Assembly (NCBI GenBank): GCA_022616435.1
Contig: JAKEET010000157.1
Span: 1-57,304, forward strand
DNA: 57,304 nucleotides
Origin: Gemmataceae bacterium
GTDB lineage: Bacteria > Planctomycetota > Planctomycetia > Gemmatales > Gemmataceae
Direction of reading: 5' to 3'
Below the pieces are notes generated by a model that did no database searches, was not told the origin of the DNA, and saw nothing but the letters and a program-made list of their open reading frames with translations. A program made the translations under genes and the position numbers. Shown piece by piece: positions 33,761 through 43,751 of this stretch; position 1 is the stretch's first letter, and each line of letters opens with the position of its first letter.

Positions 33761-34090
33761 GGTCGAGGAAAGGGAGTAGTCCGATTCCCCCCTCGCCCCC
33801 GACGTTGACTTGGCGGCGACCAGGCGGTTGCGCCCATCGTAGTAGAACTTCAAGGCGCGATTCGCCGCGCCGCCGCGCGGTCGCTTCGGTCAAGTTGCTG
33901 TCGCCGATGCCGGCCGCGTCGTAGACGTAGCCGGCCGTCTGCACCAGGTTGGCGTCGCTGGCGCCGACTTTCTCAGCCGTCACCCGGCCGAGCGCATCGA
34001 AATCGGTCTGGTAGATGGTGCCGGTCGGCACGGTGGCCTTGTAGCGCCGGCCGCGGCTGCCGCAGTTGAAGGTGGTCGCCGCGGATCGGA
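33761..34090 (-). pseudogene. RHS/YD-repeat protein fragment, frameshifted
   Basis: In one minus frame: TGTIYQTDFDALGRVTAEK and GYVYDAAGIGDSNLTEATARR; the match continues after a frameshift near 33875 as NRALKFYYDGRNRLVAAKS. YxTDFDALGR and FYYDGRNRL are YD repeats. Both ends are missing, so it is a degraded piece of a large RHS gene, lying next to the integrase fragment. Confidence 0.7.
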
Positions 34091-34092
34091 CT

Positions 34093-34470
34093 GCTTCGGT
34101 CCAAGTCGCGGCCGCGGAGCTGGCACAACTCCCCGACCCGGCAACCGCAAAGCAGCATCAGGCGAACCATGTCCCCCGGTGCATTCGCCATGAAGGGAAG
34201 GGTGAGTTCGACGATTGCAGGATCGACGGGCTTCACGATCTCCGTTTCACGAGCATTGCAGCGACCTTGCTTGAGGCTCGCCACGGCTTCGAGATTTACC
34301 AGATTGTGCGGCGGCACGATCTTCTTGGCGCAACCCCAACGCATGATGCGCTTGATCCTGTCGACGTGGCGATTGATGGTTGTCCGCGCCGGTCCAACCG
34401 GGCGCTTGTGCTTGATCTTCTTTTCGCGCTCGGCTTCGGTGACGGCGCGGCCGGTTGCCTTGTGAAAGCT
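34093..34470 (-). pseudogene. Tyrosine recombinase/integrase fragment
   Basis: ARTTINRHVDRIKRIMRWGCAKKIVPP, then LEAVASLKQGRCNARETEIVKPV and MVRLMLLCGCRVGELCQLRGRDLDRS. This covers the SAM-like core-binding domain and the first part of the catalytic domain with the first Arg (CGCRVGEL); the HxxR and Tyr motifs are gone, cut off where RHS-type sequence begins near 34090. No start codon with SD. It lies 3' of a tRNA gene and is read in the same direction, a common place for an integrase. Confidence 0.75.
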
Positions 34471-34628
34471 ACCTCGGTTCGATCTTGGGTCTGGACATGG
34501 TGCGGTTCTCCAAAGTCGCGGAATACTGCGAAATACTGCGAAATCGCAGGAAATCCAGGCTTTCGAGCCGCACTGCCAAACGCTGGCAGGTAAGTTGTAA
34601 CTTGCTTTCGGCTTTTGTCTTACGTCAC

Positions 34629-34701
34629 TGGGCGCTGAGGGTTTCGAACCCCCGACCCCCTGGGTGTAAACCAGGTGCTCTAGCCGCTGAGCTAAGCGCC
34701 C
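34629..34701 (-). tRNA. tRNA-Val (anticodon UAC)
   Basis: The minus strand folds as a complete cloverleaf of 73 nt: acceptor GGGCGCT/AGCGCCC with discriminator A, D arm GCTC...GAGC, anticodon stem CCTGG/CCAGG around loop TTTACAC (UAC), T arm GGGGG/CCCTC with TTCGAAA. CCA is not encoded. An integrase remnant lies beyond its 3' end. Confidence 0.95.
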
Positions 34702-34712
34702 GCGGAAGCAGC

Positions 34713-34796
34713 GTGAGTGGTGATTGGTGAGCGGTGAGCGGCGAACGGTCGACTCCGCTCTCACCCCTCGCCACTCACTACGCACTCCTCATCACA
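34713..34796. repeat. Inverted heptamer arrays GTGAGTG / CACTCCT
   Basis: Left arm 34713-34747: GTGAGTG, GTGATTG, GTGAGCG, GTGAGCG, GCGAACG. Right arm about 34762-34796: CACCCCT, CGCCACT, CACTACG, CACTCCT, CATCACA. The right arm includes the stop codon of iscA. The arms are complementary in consensus (GTGAGTG against CACTCAC). Confidence 0.65.
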
Positions 34797-35136
34797 TCGA
34801 GAACGAGCTGCCGCAGCCGCACGTGGTCTTGGCGCTCGGGTTGTTGATGCTGAAGCCGCGGCGGTTGAGGTCGTCGTGGAAATCGACGGTGACCTCGTTC
34901 AGATACATCTGGCTGCGTTTGTCGATGACGATGGGAACGCCGTGCTGTTCGAAGACGTCGTCGAGCTTCTCGTTGGTCTGCGGGTCGAGATCGAGCTTGT
35001 GCTGGAAGCCGCTGCAGCCGCCGCCGACGACGCGCAGGCGCAGAAAAATCCTGTCCGGGGCGCCGCCAACTTGGCGTTGCTCGCCAATGATGCGCTTGAC
35101 TTCGCCGGCTGCCTTTTCGGTCAACGTGATCGCCAT
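34792..35136 (-). CDS. A-type Fe-S cluster carrier (IscA/ErpA/SufA family)
   Basis: 114 aa. The three cluster-binding cysteines are Cys41 (GGGCSGFQ) and Cys106/Cys108 (TTCGCGSSF), as in A-type carriers, which bind Fe-S clusters or iron and pass them to apoproteins. The ATG at 35136 has AAGGAG about 9 nt upstream; a longer frame to 35184 lacks support. It lies 58 nt downstream of iscS in the same direction. Which A-type subgroup (IscA or ErpA) cannot be told from sequence alone. Confidence 0.92.
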   Translation of the reverse strand: MAITLTEKAAGEVKRIIGEQRQVGGAPDRIFLRLRVVGGGCSGFQHKLDLDPQTNEKLDDVFEQHGVPIVIDKRSQMYLNEVTVDFHDDLNRRGFSINNPSAKTTCGCGSSFSM

Positions 35137-35194
35137 GGAAGGAAACTCCTTGGGTAAGGGTGATGGCTTGTTCTGGTCGGACACTTCTATTCTA

Positions 35195-36382
35195 TCACAC
35201 GCCGGCGTTCGCCAAGACCGGCGTGGGATTCAGGCTTCGCAAATGACCCACGTGGCGGGCCACTTCCTCAATGGTGTAATCGATCTCCTCGGCCGTGTTG
35301 AACCGGCCGACGCCGAAGCGGATGCTGCTGTGCGCCAGTTCGTCGGCGACGCCGAGCGCCCGCAACACGTAGCTCGGTTCGACGCTGGCCGAGGTGCACG
35401 CCGAGCCGGAGCTCACAGCCACGTTCTTGAGCGCCATCAACAGGGCTTCGCCGCGTACGTCCGCGAAGCTGGCGTTCAGGTTGCCGGGCAGGCGCTCGGA
35501 CGGGTGGCCGTTGAGCGTTAGGCCGGTCAATCGGCTGCGGAGGCCGTCCCAGAGCCGGTCGCGGAGGGTGCGGCAATGCTCCATCTCATTAGATAACTCG
35601 CGGCGGCAAAGGTCGCACGCCGATCCAAATCCCACGATGAGAGGGACTGGAAGGGTGCCGCTGCGCATGCCGCGCTCGTGGCCGCCGCCGTCGAACAGGG
35701 GTTCGAGCCGGACGTGCGGATCGCGGCGTCGCAGATACAGAGCGCCGACGCCCTTGGGTCCATAGAGCTTGTGGGCGGACAAGCTCAGCAGGTCCGCCTG
35801 CAGGGCCTCGACATCCAGCGGGACCTTGCCGGCCGCCTGCGTCGCGTCGGTGTGCAAGAGCACTTTCCGGCTCTTGCAAGCGCGGCCGATGTCCGCCACC
35901 GGCTGGAGCGTGCCGATCTCGTTGTTCGCCAGCATGACGCTGACGAGGATGGTTCGCTCGGTGATGGCGCCGGCGACCTGTTCGGGAGTGACGCGGCCCA
36001 AGCGATCGACCGGCAGGAACGTGGCCTCGAAGCCGTCGCGCTCCAGCCGGCGGATCGGGTCGAGCACCGCATGATGCTCCGTCTGGACCGTGACGATATG
36101 GTTGCCCTGCCGTCGCAGCATCTGGGCAACGCCCTTGATGGCGAGATTGTTGCTTTCGGTGGCGCCGCTGGTGAAGATCACGTCCTTCGCGTCGGCGCCG
36201 ATCAGCGCGGCGACCTGGGCACGCGCTTGATCCACGGCTTCCTCGGCCCGCCAGCCGAACACGTGATGCCGGCTGGCCGCGTTGCCATAGTGCTCATCGA
36301 AGAACGGCAGCATGGCCCCGACCACGCGCGGATCGACGCGGGTGGTGGAGTGATTGTCCAGATAGATCGGCAAACGAACCAT
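35195..36382 (-). CDS. iscS: Cysteine desulfurase (NifS/IscS)
   Basis: 395 aa PLP enzyme that takes sulfur from cysteine for Fe-S clusters and other thio-cofactors. [13 protein letters not shown] opens the protein; [26 protein letters not shown], the PLP-binding Lys205 in [12 protein letters not shown], and the persulfide Cys329 in [10 protein letters not shown] are all present. The last block places it in group I (NifS/IscS) rather than SufS. The ATG at 36382 is chosen; an in-frame TTG at 36403 is unlikely. Confidence 0.93.
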   Translation of the reverse strand: MVRLPIYLDNHSTTRVDPRVVGAMLPFFDEHYGNAASRHHVFGWRAEEAVDQARAQVAALIGADAKDVIFTSGATESNNLAIKGVAQMLRRQGNHIVTVQTEHHAVLDPIRRLERDGFEATFLPVDRLGRVTPEQVAGAITERTILVSVMLANNEIGTLQPVADIGRACKSRKVLLHTDATQAAGKVPLDVEALQADLLSLSAHKLYGPKGVGALYLRRRDPHVRLEPLFDGGGHERGMRSGTLPVPLIVGFGSACDLCRRELSNEMEHCRTLRDRLWDGLRSRLTGLTLNGHPSERLPGNLNASFADVRGEALLMALKNVAVSSGSACTSASVEPSYVLRALGVADELAHSSIRFGVGRFNTAEEIDYTIEEVARHVGHLRSLNPTPVLANAGV

Positions 36383-36437
36383 GGCAACGACCAACTCGGG
36401 CAACGACGAAACTCGGATTCCCCACGGAGCGCGCTTG

Positions 36438-36467
36438 AGCCTACAATATGCTATGGGAGTTTGACAA
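36438..36467 (-). promoter_or_regulatory. Candidate promoter of iscS
   Basis: On the minus strand TTGTCA, 18 nt, TAGGCT, about 55 nt before the iscS start. Confidence 0.35.
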
Positions 36468-36500
36468 GGTCACGCAGCGGAAAATGAACGAGAGGCAGTC

Positions 36501-36587
36501 ATGGAATATGTGATCCCGATCTTGGCGATCGTTGGTTTCGTGGTCGTGTGGCTGCTGGTGTTGCCCAGGTTGAAAGGCGGCGGCTGA
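36501..36587 (+). CDS. Tiny single-pass membrane peptide (28 aa)
   Basis: ATG at 36501 with ACGAGAGG about 6 nt upstream opens 28 codons: MEYVIPILAIVGFVVVWLLV followed by LPRLKGGG and TGA. The product is one perfect transmembrane helix with a short basic tail. It lies in the 386-nt gap between iscS and uvrC and is divergent from iscS. Coding is inferred from the SD and the ideal membrane helix; it may be a small subunit or a regulator, but nothing shows which. The rest of the gap holds a loose stem (CCGAAA...TTTCGG, about 36678-36726) only. Confidence 0.45.
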   Translation: MEYVIPILAIVGFVVVWLLVLPRLKGGG

Positions 36588-36768
36588 GGGCCGGCCTCGT
36601 GCCAGTTGGGCATGCCGCGCGAGAAACGGCCCGAGAAATCCTCGCAGGAAGCGCTGGAATAGCCGCCATTCGAGGCCATCCGAAAAGGGAGTTCAAGCCC
36701 CAATGAGGGTTTCCCTACCCGTTTCGGATCGCCTCTGACATGGCGCCTTGCACCCGCCGGAGGGAGCC

Positions 36769-38076
36769 ATGGGGCCCGCCGAGAAGGCCAAAGCATTTCC
36801 GCCGAAACCCGGCGTCTACTTGATGAAGGACCAGCACGGCCGCGTCCTCTACGTCGGCAAGGCGAAGAACCTGCGCAACCGGGCCAGCCACTACTTCACG
36901 AAACTTGCGGCCGAGGACCAGCGCACCGCCGACCTGGTGAAGCTGATCGCTGACATCGACTGCATCGAGGCGGACAGCGAGGTCGATGCGCTGTTGCTCG
37001 AGGCCCGCCTGGTCAAGGACATCCAGCCGCGCTTCAACGTCGATCTGAAAGACGACAAGTCGTTTCCGTACCTGCAAATCCGGGTGCGCGAGGAGTTCCC
37101 GCGCGTCGAGTTCACGCGGACGCCGCGGCGCCGCGGCGTGCGGCTGTACGGCCCGTTCACGAGCGCCAAGAGCCTGCGGGCGGCGATCCAGGTGCTGCAG
37201 CGCATCTTCCAGTTCCGCACCTGCGGCCTCGACATCCGCTCCGACGACGTCCGCTGGCGCTGGTTTCGGCCGTGCCTGTTGCACAGCATCCGGCAGTGCA
37301 CGGCGCCGTGCAACTTCCGCGTCACCCGCGAGCAATACCGCCGGCAAATCCGCAAGCTGATCATGGTGCTCGAAGGCAAGAAGAAGAAGCTGATCCGCGT
37401 GATGGAACAGGAAATGGCCGCGGCGAGCGCGGCCACGCTGTTCGAGAAGGCGGCCCGGCTACGCGACGAGATCGAGGCGTTGAAAGACCTCAGCCTGCGC
37501 GGCGACGTGGACAAGGACGTGCAGCCGGAGGTGTTCCAGATCGAGCCGCGGAAGGGGCTGATCGGCTTGCGCAAGGTCCTGGGACTGCGCGACACGCCGC
37601 GGACCATTGAGGGAGTCGACATCGCCCATCTGAGCGGCGAGGAGCAGGTGGCGGCGCTGGTGGCGTTCATCGACGGGCTGCCGTTCAAGCCGGGGTATCG
37701 CCGCTATCGCATCAAGTCGGTGGCTGGCGTCGACGATTTCGCGTCGATCCGCGAGGTGATCTCACGCCGGTTCCGCCACGCGGAGACGAAGCCGGGAGCG
37801 ATTGAGAATGTGTTTCCCGACATCCTGCTGATCGACGGCGGCAAAGGCCAGCTCAACGCGGCGCTGGAAGTGTTTCGCGTGCTCGGCAGCGAGCCGCCGT
37901 GCCTGATCTCGCTGGCCAAGCGCGAGGAGGAGATTTATCGTCCGGGCGACGCCGAACCGATCCGGCTGGGCCGCCACGCCGCGGCGCTGCGGTTGTTGCA
38001 GTACGTGCGCGACGAGGCGCATCGGTTCGCGCAGCATTATCACCATTTGCTGCGCAGGAAGAAGATCGAGGAGTAG
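36769..38076 (+). CDS. uvrC: UvrC-like excinuclease subunit, compact form
   Basis: 435 aa against about 600 in most UvrC. GIY-YIG nuclease domain (GVYLMKDQHGRVLYVGKAKNLRNR, 15-38), a Cys cluster (152, 169, 177, 181) as found in Fe-S-containing UvrC, UVR helix pair (about 215-245), then an RNase-H-like nuclease domain (GVDIAHLSGEEQVAALVAF from about 282; LLIDGGKGQLNAA). The linker between UVR and RNase H is short and the C-terminal helix-hairpin-helix pair is missing; the protein ends LLRRKKIEE. It cuts damaged DNA on both sides with UvrAB. GGAGGGA lies 6 nt before the ATG. Confidence 0.85.
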   Translation: MGPAEKAKAFPPKPGVYLMKDQHGRVLYVGKAKNLRNRASHYFTKLAAEDQRTADLVKLIADIDCIEADSEVDALLLEARLVKDIQPRFNVDLKDDKSFPYLQIRVREEFPRVEFTRTPRRRGVRLYGPFTSAKSLRAAIQVLQRIFQFRTCGLDIRSDDVRWRWFRPCLLHSIRQCTAPCNFRVTREQYRRQIRKLIMVLEGKKKKLIRVMEQEMAAASAATLFEKAARLRDEIEALKDLSLRGDVDKDVQPEVFQIEPRKGLIGLRKVLGLRDTPRTIEGVDIAHLSGEEQVAALVAFIDGLPFKPGYRRYRIKSVAGVDDFASIREVISRRFRHAETKPGAIENVFPDILLIDGGKGQLNAALEVFRVLGSEPPCLISLAKREEEIYRPGDAEPIRLGRHAAALRLLQYVRDEAHRFAQHYHHLLRRKKIEE

Positions 38077-38079
38077 TCT

Positions 38080-38850
38080 ATGCGCATCCTGCTCACCAAC
38101 GACGATGGCGTCTACGCCCCCGGCCTGCGGGCGCTGCGCGCCGAGCTCAAGAAGCTCGGCGAGGTCATCGTCGTGGCGCCGGCCGGCGAGCAGAGCGCCG
38201 TCGGCCATTCCATCACGCTGCTCACGCCGCTCCTGATCCAGGAAGTGGTGGACGATCACAATCAATTCATGGGCTGGGCCGTCGAAGGCCGGCCGGCCGA
38301 TTGCGTCAAGCTGGCCTTGCTGGAGCTGCTGAAGGACAAGCCGCCCGACCTGATCGTGAGCGGCCTCAACGCCGGCTCGAACGCAGGCATCAACGTGCTC
38401 TACTCCGGTACGGTGGCGGCGGCGATCGAGGGGGCGTTCTTCCAGCGCACCAGCATCGCCGTGTCGCTCGAATACACCAAGCCCAAGCCCCTCAACTTTC
38501 CGCTGGCCGCGGAGTACGCCCGCAAAGTCATCGAGCAGATCATGCGGCAAAGCTTCGCAACCGGCTCGCTCTTCAACGTGAACATCCCCAGCCTGGAAAA
38601 AGGGCCGATCCGCGGCATCCGCACGGTGCCGCAGAACATTGCCGCCTACCAGGAGACGTACGACCGCCGCATCGATCCGCGCGGCCGGGTGTACTTCTGG
38701 AGCGGGCCTGATTTCAGCTGCCCGGCGCCGCACCCGGACAGCGACGTCAGCGCCCTGGGCGACGGCTACATCACGGTGACGCCGCTGCAGTTCGACCTGA
38801 CCCACGGGACGATGCTGGCGCGGATGAAGGATTGGCAGTGGGAGATGTGA
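38080..38850 (+). CDS. surE: 5'/3'-nucleotidase SurE
   Basis: 256 aa. LLTNDDGVYAPGLRAL supplies the two metal-binding Asp (8-9), APAGEQSAVGHSIT the Ser loop, and VSGLNAGSNAGINVLYSGTVAAAIEGAF the Asn motif. It dephosphorylates nucleoside monophosphates and some exopolyphosphate. It begins 3 nt after uvrC, so the two are probably translated from one message. Confidence 0.95.
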   Translation: MRILLTNDDGVYAPGLRALRAELKKLGEVIVVAPAGEQSAVGHSITLLTPLLIQEVVDDHNQFMGWAVEGRPADCVKLALLELLKDKPPDLIVSGLNAGSNAGINVLYSGTVAAAIEGAFFQRTSIAVSLEYTKPKPLNFPLAAEYARKVIEQIMRQSFATGSLFNVNIPSLEKGPIRGIRTVPQNIAAYQETYDRRIDPRGRVYFWSGPDFSCPAPHPDSDVSALGDGYITVTPLQFDLTHGTMLARMKDWQWEM

Positions 38851-38881
38851 TACGCCGGAATACCGTGGCCCCGGCCACACT

Positions 38882-39460
38882 TCAGCGGCCGATGGGTAGT
38901 TGAATCTTCTGATCCGTGTTGGCAATCGGCTGGTAGAACGCGACATCTTGCATGAGCCATTGGTCGCCGTCCTTGACGAAATGGGCTTTGCACAGTGCGA
39001 GGAAGCTTCTCCCGCCGGCCGAGTTGGCGACGCAGCGAAACCAGATCTCGGCCTTGTCGGCGGTCACGCTCTTGACGTCGAATTCCCACAGGTTGATGCT
39101 GTCGACGCTGAACTGGCCCGCCGCGGCGGTCACCGCCTGGGCGATCTCGTCGCGGCTCAGGTTCTGAAAGCGGAAGTCGTTGGAGAGGCGCTTCGCCAGG
39201 TCGCTCGGCTTGCGATCGAGCACCGCGGTCCCCATCGCCCACAGATTCGCCTGGAGCTGCTTGCGATCGGTAGGAATCCACTGGGTCAAGAGCCAGAAGA
39301 GCGCCCCCAGGGCGACGACCACCGCGATGATCGCCAGCGTCCGCACCCGCCGGTTCTGCCACCACGACACGCCCAAGGCCAGGACGATCATGCCCAGGAC
39401 GATGTAGACGATGTTCGCGTTGTCGACGAACCAGGCAAGCATGGAGGTGATCCACTTCAT
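38882..39460 (-). CDS. Membrane-anchored protein with NTF2-like C-terminal half
   Basis: 192 aa: two N-terminal membrane segments (about 17-33 and 42-60), then a soluble domain DRKPSDLAKRLSNDFRFQNLSRDEIAQAV...INLWEFDVKSVTADKAEIWFRCVANSAGG...KAHFVKDGDQWLMQDVAFYQP. The helix followed by four strands ending in a W-x-[LM]-x-D motif suggests an NTF2/SnoaL-like fold; this is a guess from pattern. The start ATG overlaps the stop of the upstream gene (ATGA), so translation is coupled. Confidence 0.65.
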   Translation of the reverse strand: MKWITSMLAWFVDNANIVYIVLGMIVLALGVSWWQNRRVRTLAIIAVVVALGALFWLLTQWIPTDRKQLQANLWAMGTAVLDRKPSDLAKRLSNDFRFQNLSRDEIAQAVTAAAGQFSVDSINLWEFDVKSVTADKAEIWFRCVANSAGGRSFLALCKAHFVKDGDQWLMQDVAFYQPIANTDQKIQLPIGR

Positions 39461-39741
39461 GCGCCGGCAATGGTCGGCGTGTCGGGCTTGGCTTCGCGCT
39501 TGCGCCGCCAACCCGCGGGACGGAAAAAGACGAACGCCGTGGCCGTCAAGCCGGCGGCGGCTGCCAGGGATATTCGGCGCACCGTTACGTCCCGCGCGTA
39601 CATGGCGATGAGCGGATGTCCCGGCGACTCCCCCGCGACCCACGGCACGACTGCCACCGCGCCGGCCAGGAGCAACGCGCAACCGAACGTGACCGCGAAG
39701 CACAATCCCGGGATCCAAACGTCCCGAAGCCGCTCGTTCAT
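39457..39741 (-). CDS. Small two-helix membrane protein
   Basis: 94 aa, MNERLRDVWIPGLCFAVTFGCALLLAG and on, with hydrophobic segments at about 10-34 and 58-74, basic tail. The start codon CAT on the plus strand (39739-39741) overlaps the first unit of the TAATGAC array, so its translation initiation region is made of repeats and has no SD. It overlaps the next gene by ATGA. Function unknown. Confidence 0.6.
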   Translation of the reverse strand: MNERLRDVWIPGLCFAVTFGCALLLAGAVAVVPWVAGESPGHPLIAMYARDVTVRRISLAAAAGLTATAFVFFRPAGWRRKREAKPDTPTIAGA

Positions 39742-39816
39742 AATGACTAATGACTAATGACTAATGACTAATGACTAATGACTAATGACTAATGACTAAT
39801 GACTAATGACTGATGA

Positions 39817-39817
<1 letters not shown>
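39741..39817. repeat. TAATGAC heptamer array (10 copies plus TGATGAC)
   Basis: Ten perfect TAATGAC units at 39741-39810 and a variant at 39811-39817. The array fills exactly the gap from the start codon of the 94-aa gene to the stop codon of enolase. It is AT-rich against about 66% GC around it. Confidence 0.95.
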
Positions 39818-41277
<1,460 letters not shown>

Positions 41278-42147
41278 TCAGTCGCGGCGCCGCGGGCGGC
41301 GCGGCCGATCATCTTCATCGTCAACATCGTCGCGCTCGACCCGCCGCTGGGGCCGCCCCTGGGGCCGCCGCGGACGCTCCTCCTCTTCATCGTCATCGCG
41401 TTCGACGCGCCGGCGGGCACGCGGCCGCTCTTCTTGATCATCCTCGTCCTCATCAGCGCGCGGCCGGCGGCGCTTGATCGGCCGCGGCTCGTCATCCTCG
41501 TCCTCGTCGTCGTCACGGGGCCGGCGGCGACGCTTGCGCGGCGCGGACTGCTGGGCCCGCCACTGATATAGCCCGAAGCCGACCATGCCCAGGCCGACCA
41601 GCGTCGCCACGCCGCCGCCGCCGATCATCAGGAACACCTTGGCGGCGCCCGCCGGCTCCCGGCCTTCCTGGACGATCAGGCAGCGATCGAAATCGGTCCC
41701 CGGATAGCTCTGTTGCAGCATGTCGCGCTCCTTGCTGCCCAGGCTGGTGATGCGGTTGGTCACCAGGCAGCGGACGCGCTGCTGGCCGCAGCGGTTGTAC
41801 AAGTCGGCCTGGTCGCGGGCGTTGGTGCTGAACATGATCGCCTGGACGGCGGCGGGCCGGCCGCCGGTCGCCTGCCCCGGCCCGACGCTCTCGCGCGGCA
41901 CCATCGGCACCCAGGCACTGGTCCAGACGCCGTTGCGGGTCTTGAACACGAAGTTGTCGCACAGCACGTGATCTTTGAGGAGGATGTTCGGGTTGCCGTC
42001 CGGGCCCCGGGCGATGAGGTTCTTGAGCGCGATCTCCTCCGGTTCCTTGCTCGATGCCGCGGCCAACCCTTGCTCCTTCCAGCCGAAGATGAAGAACAGC
42101 ACGCCCATGATGATCAGAAACGCGCCGATGAGGAGAAGATTCTTCAT
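41278..42147 (-). CDS. Membrane protein with very charged Arg/Asp/Glu tail
   Basis: 289 aa. N-terminal hydrophobic helix (MKNLLLIGAFLIIMGVLFFIFGW), a luminal domain of about 150 residues (GVWTSAWVPMVPRE..., DLYNRCGQQRVRCLVTNRITSLGSKERDMLQQSYPGTDFDRCLIVQEG), a second helix (about 168-190, VFLMIGGGGVATLVGLGMVGFGLY), then about 90 residues of RRRRPRDDDEDEDDEPRP-type low complexity. Topology suggests a cytoplasmic polyampholyte tail. The domain is not recognised. The tail's coding strand gives a spurious hydrophobic frame on the opposite strand. Confidence 0.75.
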   Translation of the reverse strand: MKNLLLIGAFLIIMGVLFFIFGWKEQGLAAASSKEPEEIALKNLIARGPDGNPNILLKDHVLCDNFVFKTRNGVWTSAWVPMVPRESVGPGQATGGRPAAVQAIMFSTNARDQADLYNRCGQQRVRCLVTNRITSLGSKERDMLQQSYPGTDFDRCLIVQEGREPAGAAKVFLMIGGGGVATLVGLGMVGFGLYQWRAQQSAPRKRRRRPRDDDEDEDDEPRPIKRRRPRADEDEDDQEERPRARRRVERDDDEEEERPRRPQGRPQRRVERDDVDDEDDRPRRPRRRD

Positions 42148-42259
42148 GTGTGTGTCGTCCGCGACCAGGAGTCCAAGGATCACTCGTTCACTCGATTATG
42201 ATCTTGTACCGGCCGGACAGTAGAATGACAATCAGCATCCAACCGGATCGGAGTCGTCT

Positions 42260-43663
42260 GTGCCGCTTCCACAAGTCGCCATCGTCGGCCGGCCCAACGT
42301 CGGCAAGTCGTCGCTGTTCAACTGGCTGGCGGGTCGGCGCATCGCCATCGTCGATCCCACGCCCGGGGTGACCCGCGATCGCCTGGTGGCGCCCGTCCAG
42401 ATCGGCGAACGTTATGTCGAGTTGATCGACACCGGCGGCATGGGCATCGAGGACATCGACAGGCTCACTGCCGACGTCGAACGGCAAATCGAGCGGGCCA
42501 TCGCCGCGGCCAGCGTGATCGTGTTTCTCGTGGACGGGCGCGCCGGGCCGGTCCCGCTGGATGAAGCCGTCGCCGAACGGCTCCGCGGCGTCGGCAAACC
42601 AGTGTTGCTGGTCGCCAACAAGTGCGACCACCCCAAGCTCGACGACCAGGTGGGCGAGTTCTACAAGCTCGGCTTCGGCGACGTGCTGTGCGTCAGCGCC
42701 CAGCAGCATCGCAACCAGGAGCGGCTGCTCCGCTGGATCGAAGAGAATCTTCCGGCCGACGCCGGCGCGTCCGGGCCGGGGCCGGACGCGGCGCTGAAGC
42801 TGGCCATCGTGGGCCGGCGCAACACCGGCAAGAGCACGTTCATCAACTGTCTGGCGCACGGCGAGCGCACGATTGTCAGCGAGGTGGAGGGGACCACGCG
42901 CGACAGCGTCGATGTGCGCTTCATCAAGGACGGCAAGACCATCCTGGCCATCGACACCGCCGGCGTCCGCAACCGCGGCAAGGTGAAGACCGACGTTGAA
43001 TTCTACAGCCTGGCCCGTGCCGAACGCTCGATCCGGCGGGCCGACGTGGTGCTGCACTTCCTCGACGCGCCCAAGCGCATCAGCATGGTCGACAAGCAAC
43101 TGGCCGGCTACGTGCTCGAACACTTCAAGCCGGCGATCTTCGTGGTCAACAAGTGGGACCTGGTGAAGGGCCGGCTGGTCACGGGCGAATTCGGCGACTA
43201 CGTGCGCCGCGTGCTTCCCAGCTTGGACTTCGTGCCCATGGCGTTCCTGACCGCCAAGGACGGCAAGAACGTGCAGCAAGTGCTCGACCTGGCTCAGAGC
43301 CTGCACAAGCAGGCCGGCACGCATGTGGCCACCGGCGCCCTCAACCGCGTGGTCCACCAGGCCCTCGTCGACCGGCCGCCGTCGGATCGCGCCAACCGGC
43401 AAGGCAAGGTGTACTTCGCCGCCCAGGTGGCCGAGCGGCCGCCGACCATCGTGCTGTTCACCAACGGCCCGCAACTGTTCGACAACACCTACATGCGCTA
43501 CTTGATCAAGGCGCTGCGCGACCACTTGCCGTTCCAGGACGTGCCGATCAAGTTGTACCTGAGGAACAAGCGTCGCGACGACGCGGAGAGCGACGCGCCC
43601 AAGCGGCCGGCACGGCGGAGCAGGAAGAGATCCAAAGAGGTCGGCCAGTTGTGGGATGTGTGA
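42260..43663 (+). CDS. der: GTPase Der (EngA), ribosome assembly
   Basis: 467 aa from a GTG. Two tandem G domains: GRPNVGKSS (about 10-18) with NKCD, and GRRNTGKST (about 182-190) with NKWD, then a KH-like C-terminal domain ending in a basic tail (KRPARRSRKRSKEV). This double-GTPase plan is unique to Der, which is needed for 50S maturation. The first half reads IDTGGMG and the second IDTAGVR in switch II. Convergent with the sigma gene. Confidence 0.97.
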   Translation: MPLPQVAIVGRPNVGKSSLFNWLAGRRIAIVDPTPGVTRDRLVAPVQIGERYVELIDTGGMGIEDIDRLTADVERQIERAIAAASVIVFLVDGRAGPVPLDEAVAERLRGVGKPVLLVANKCDHPKLDDQVGEFYKLGFGDVLCVSAQQHRNQERLLRWIEENLPADAGASGPGPDAALKLAIVGRRNTGKSTFINCLAHGERTIVSEVEGTTRDSVDVRFIKDGKTILAIDTAGVRNRGKVKTDVEFYSLARAERSIRRADVVLHFLDAPKRISMVDKQLAGYVLEHFKPAIFVVNKWDLVKGRLVTGEFGDYVRRVLPSLDFVPMAFLTAKDGKNVQQVLDLAQSLHKQAGTHVATGALNRVVHQALVDRPPSDRANRQGKVYFAAQVAERPPTIVLFTNGPQLFDNTYMRYLIKALRDHLPFQDVPIKLYLRNKRRDDAESDAPKRPARRSRKRSKEVGQLWDV

Positions 43664-43706
43664 GGGCGGATGTAATCGGCTACGATACGGTTGCATTTCA
43701 AATGCT

Positions 43707-43731
43707 TCTCACGAGGCTCGCCCTCGTGAGA
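43707..43731. terminator. Hairpin between convergent der and sigma-factor genes
   Basis: TCTCACGAGG, loop CTCGC, CCTCGTGAGA, with CTTCTC...GAGAAG flanks. A 10-bp stem but no T-tract on either strand; a bidirectional 3'-end structure is possible. Confidence 0.4.
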
Positions 43732-43751
43732 TGAGAAGAACCACAGTCCGA

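Noticed and set aside
33973..34785. A 270-codon frame through tRNA, integrase and RHS sequence
   Set aside because: It crosses the tRNA gene and joins fragments of two different families; treated as pseudogene pieces.
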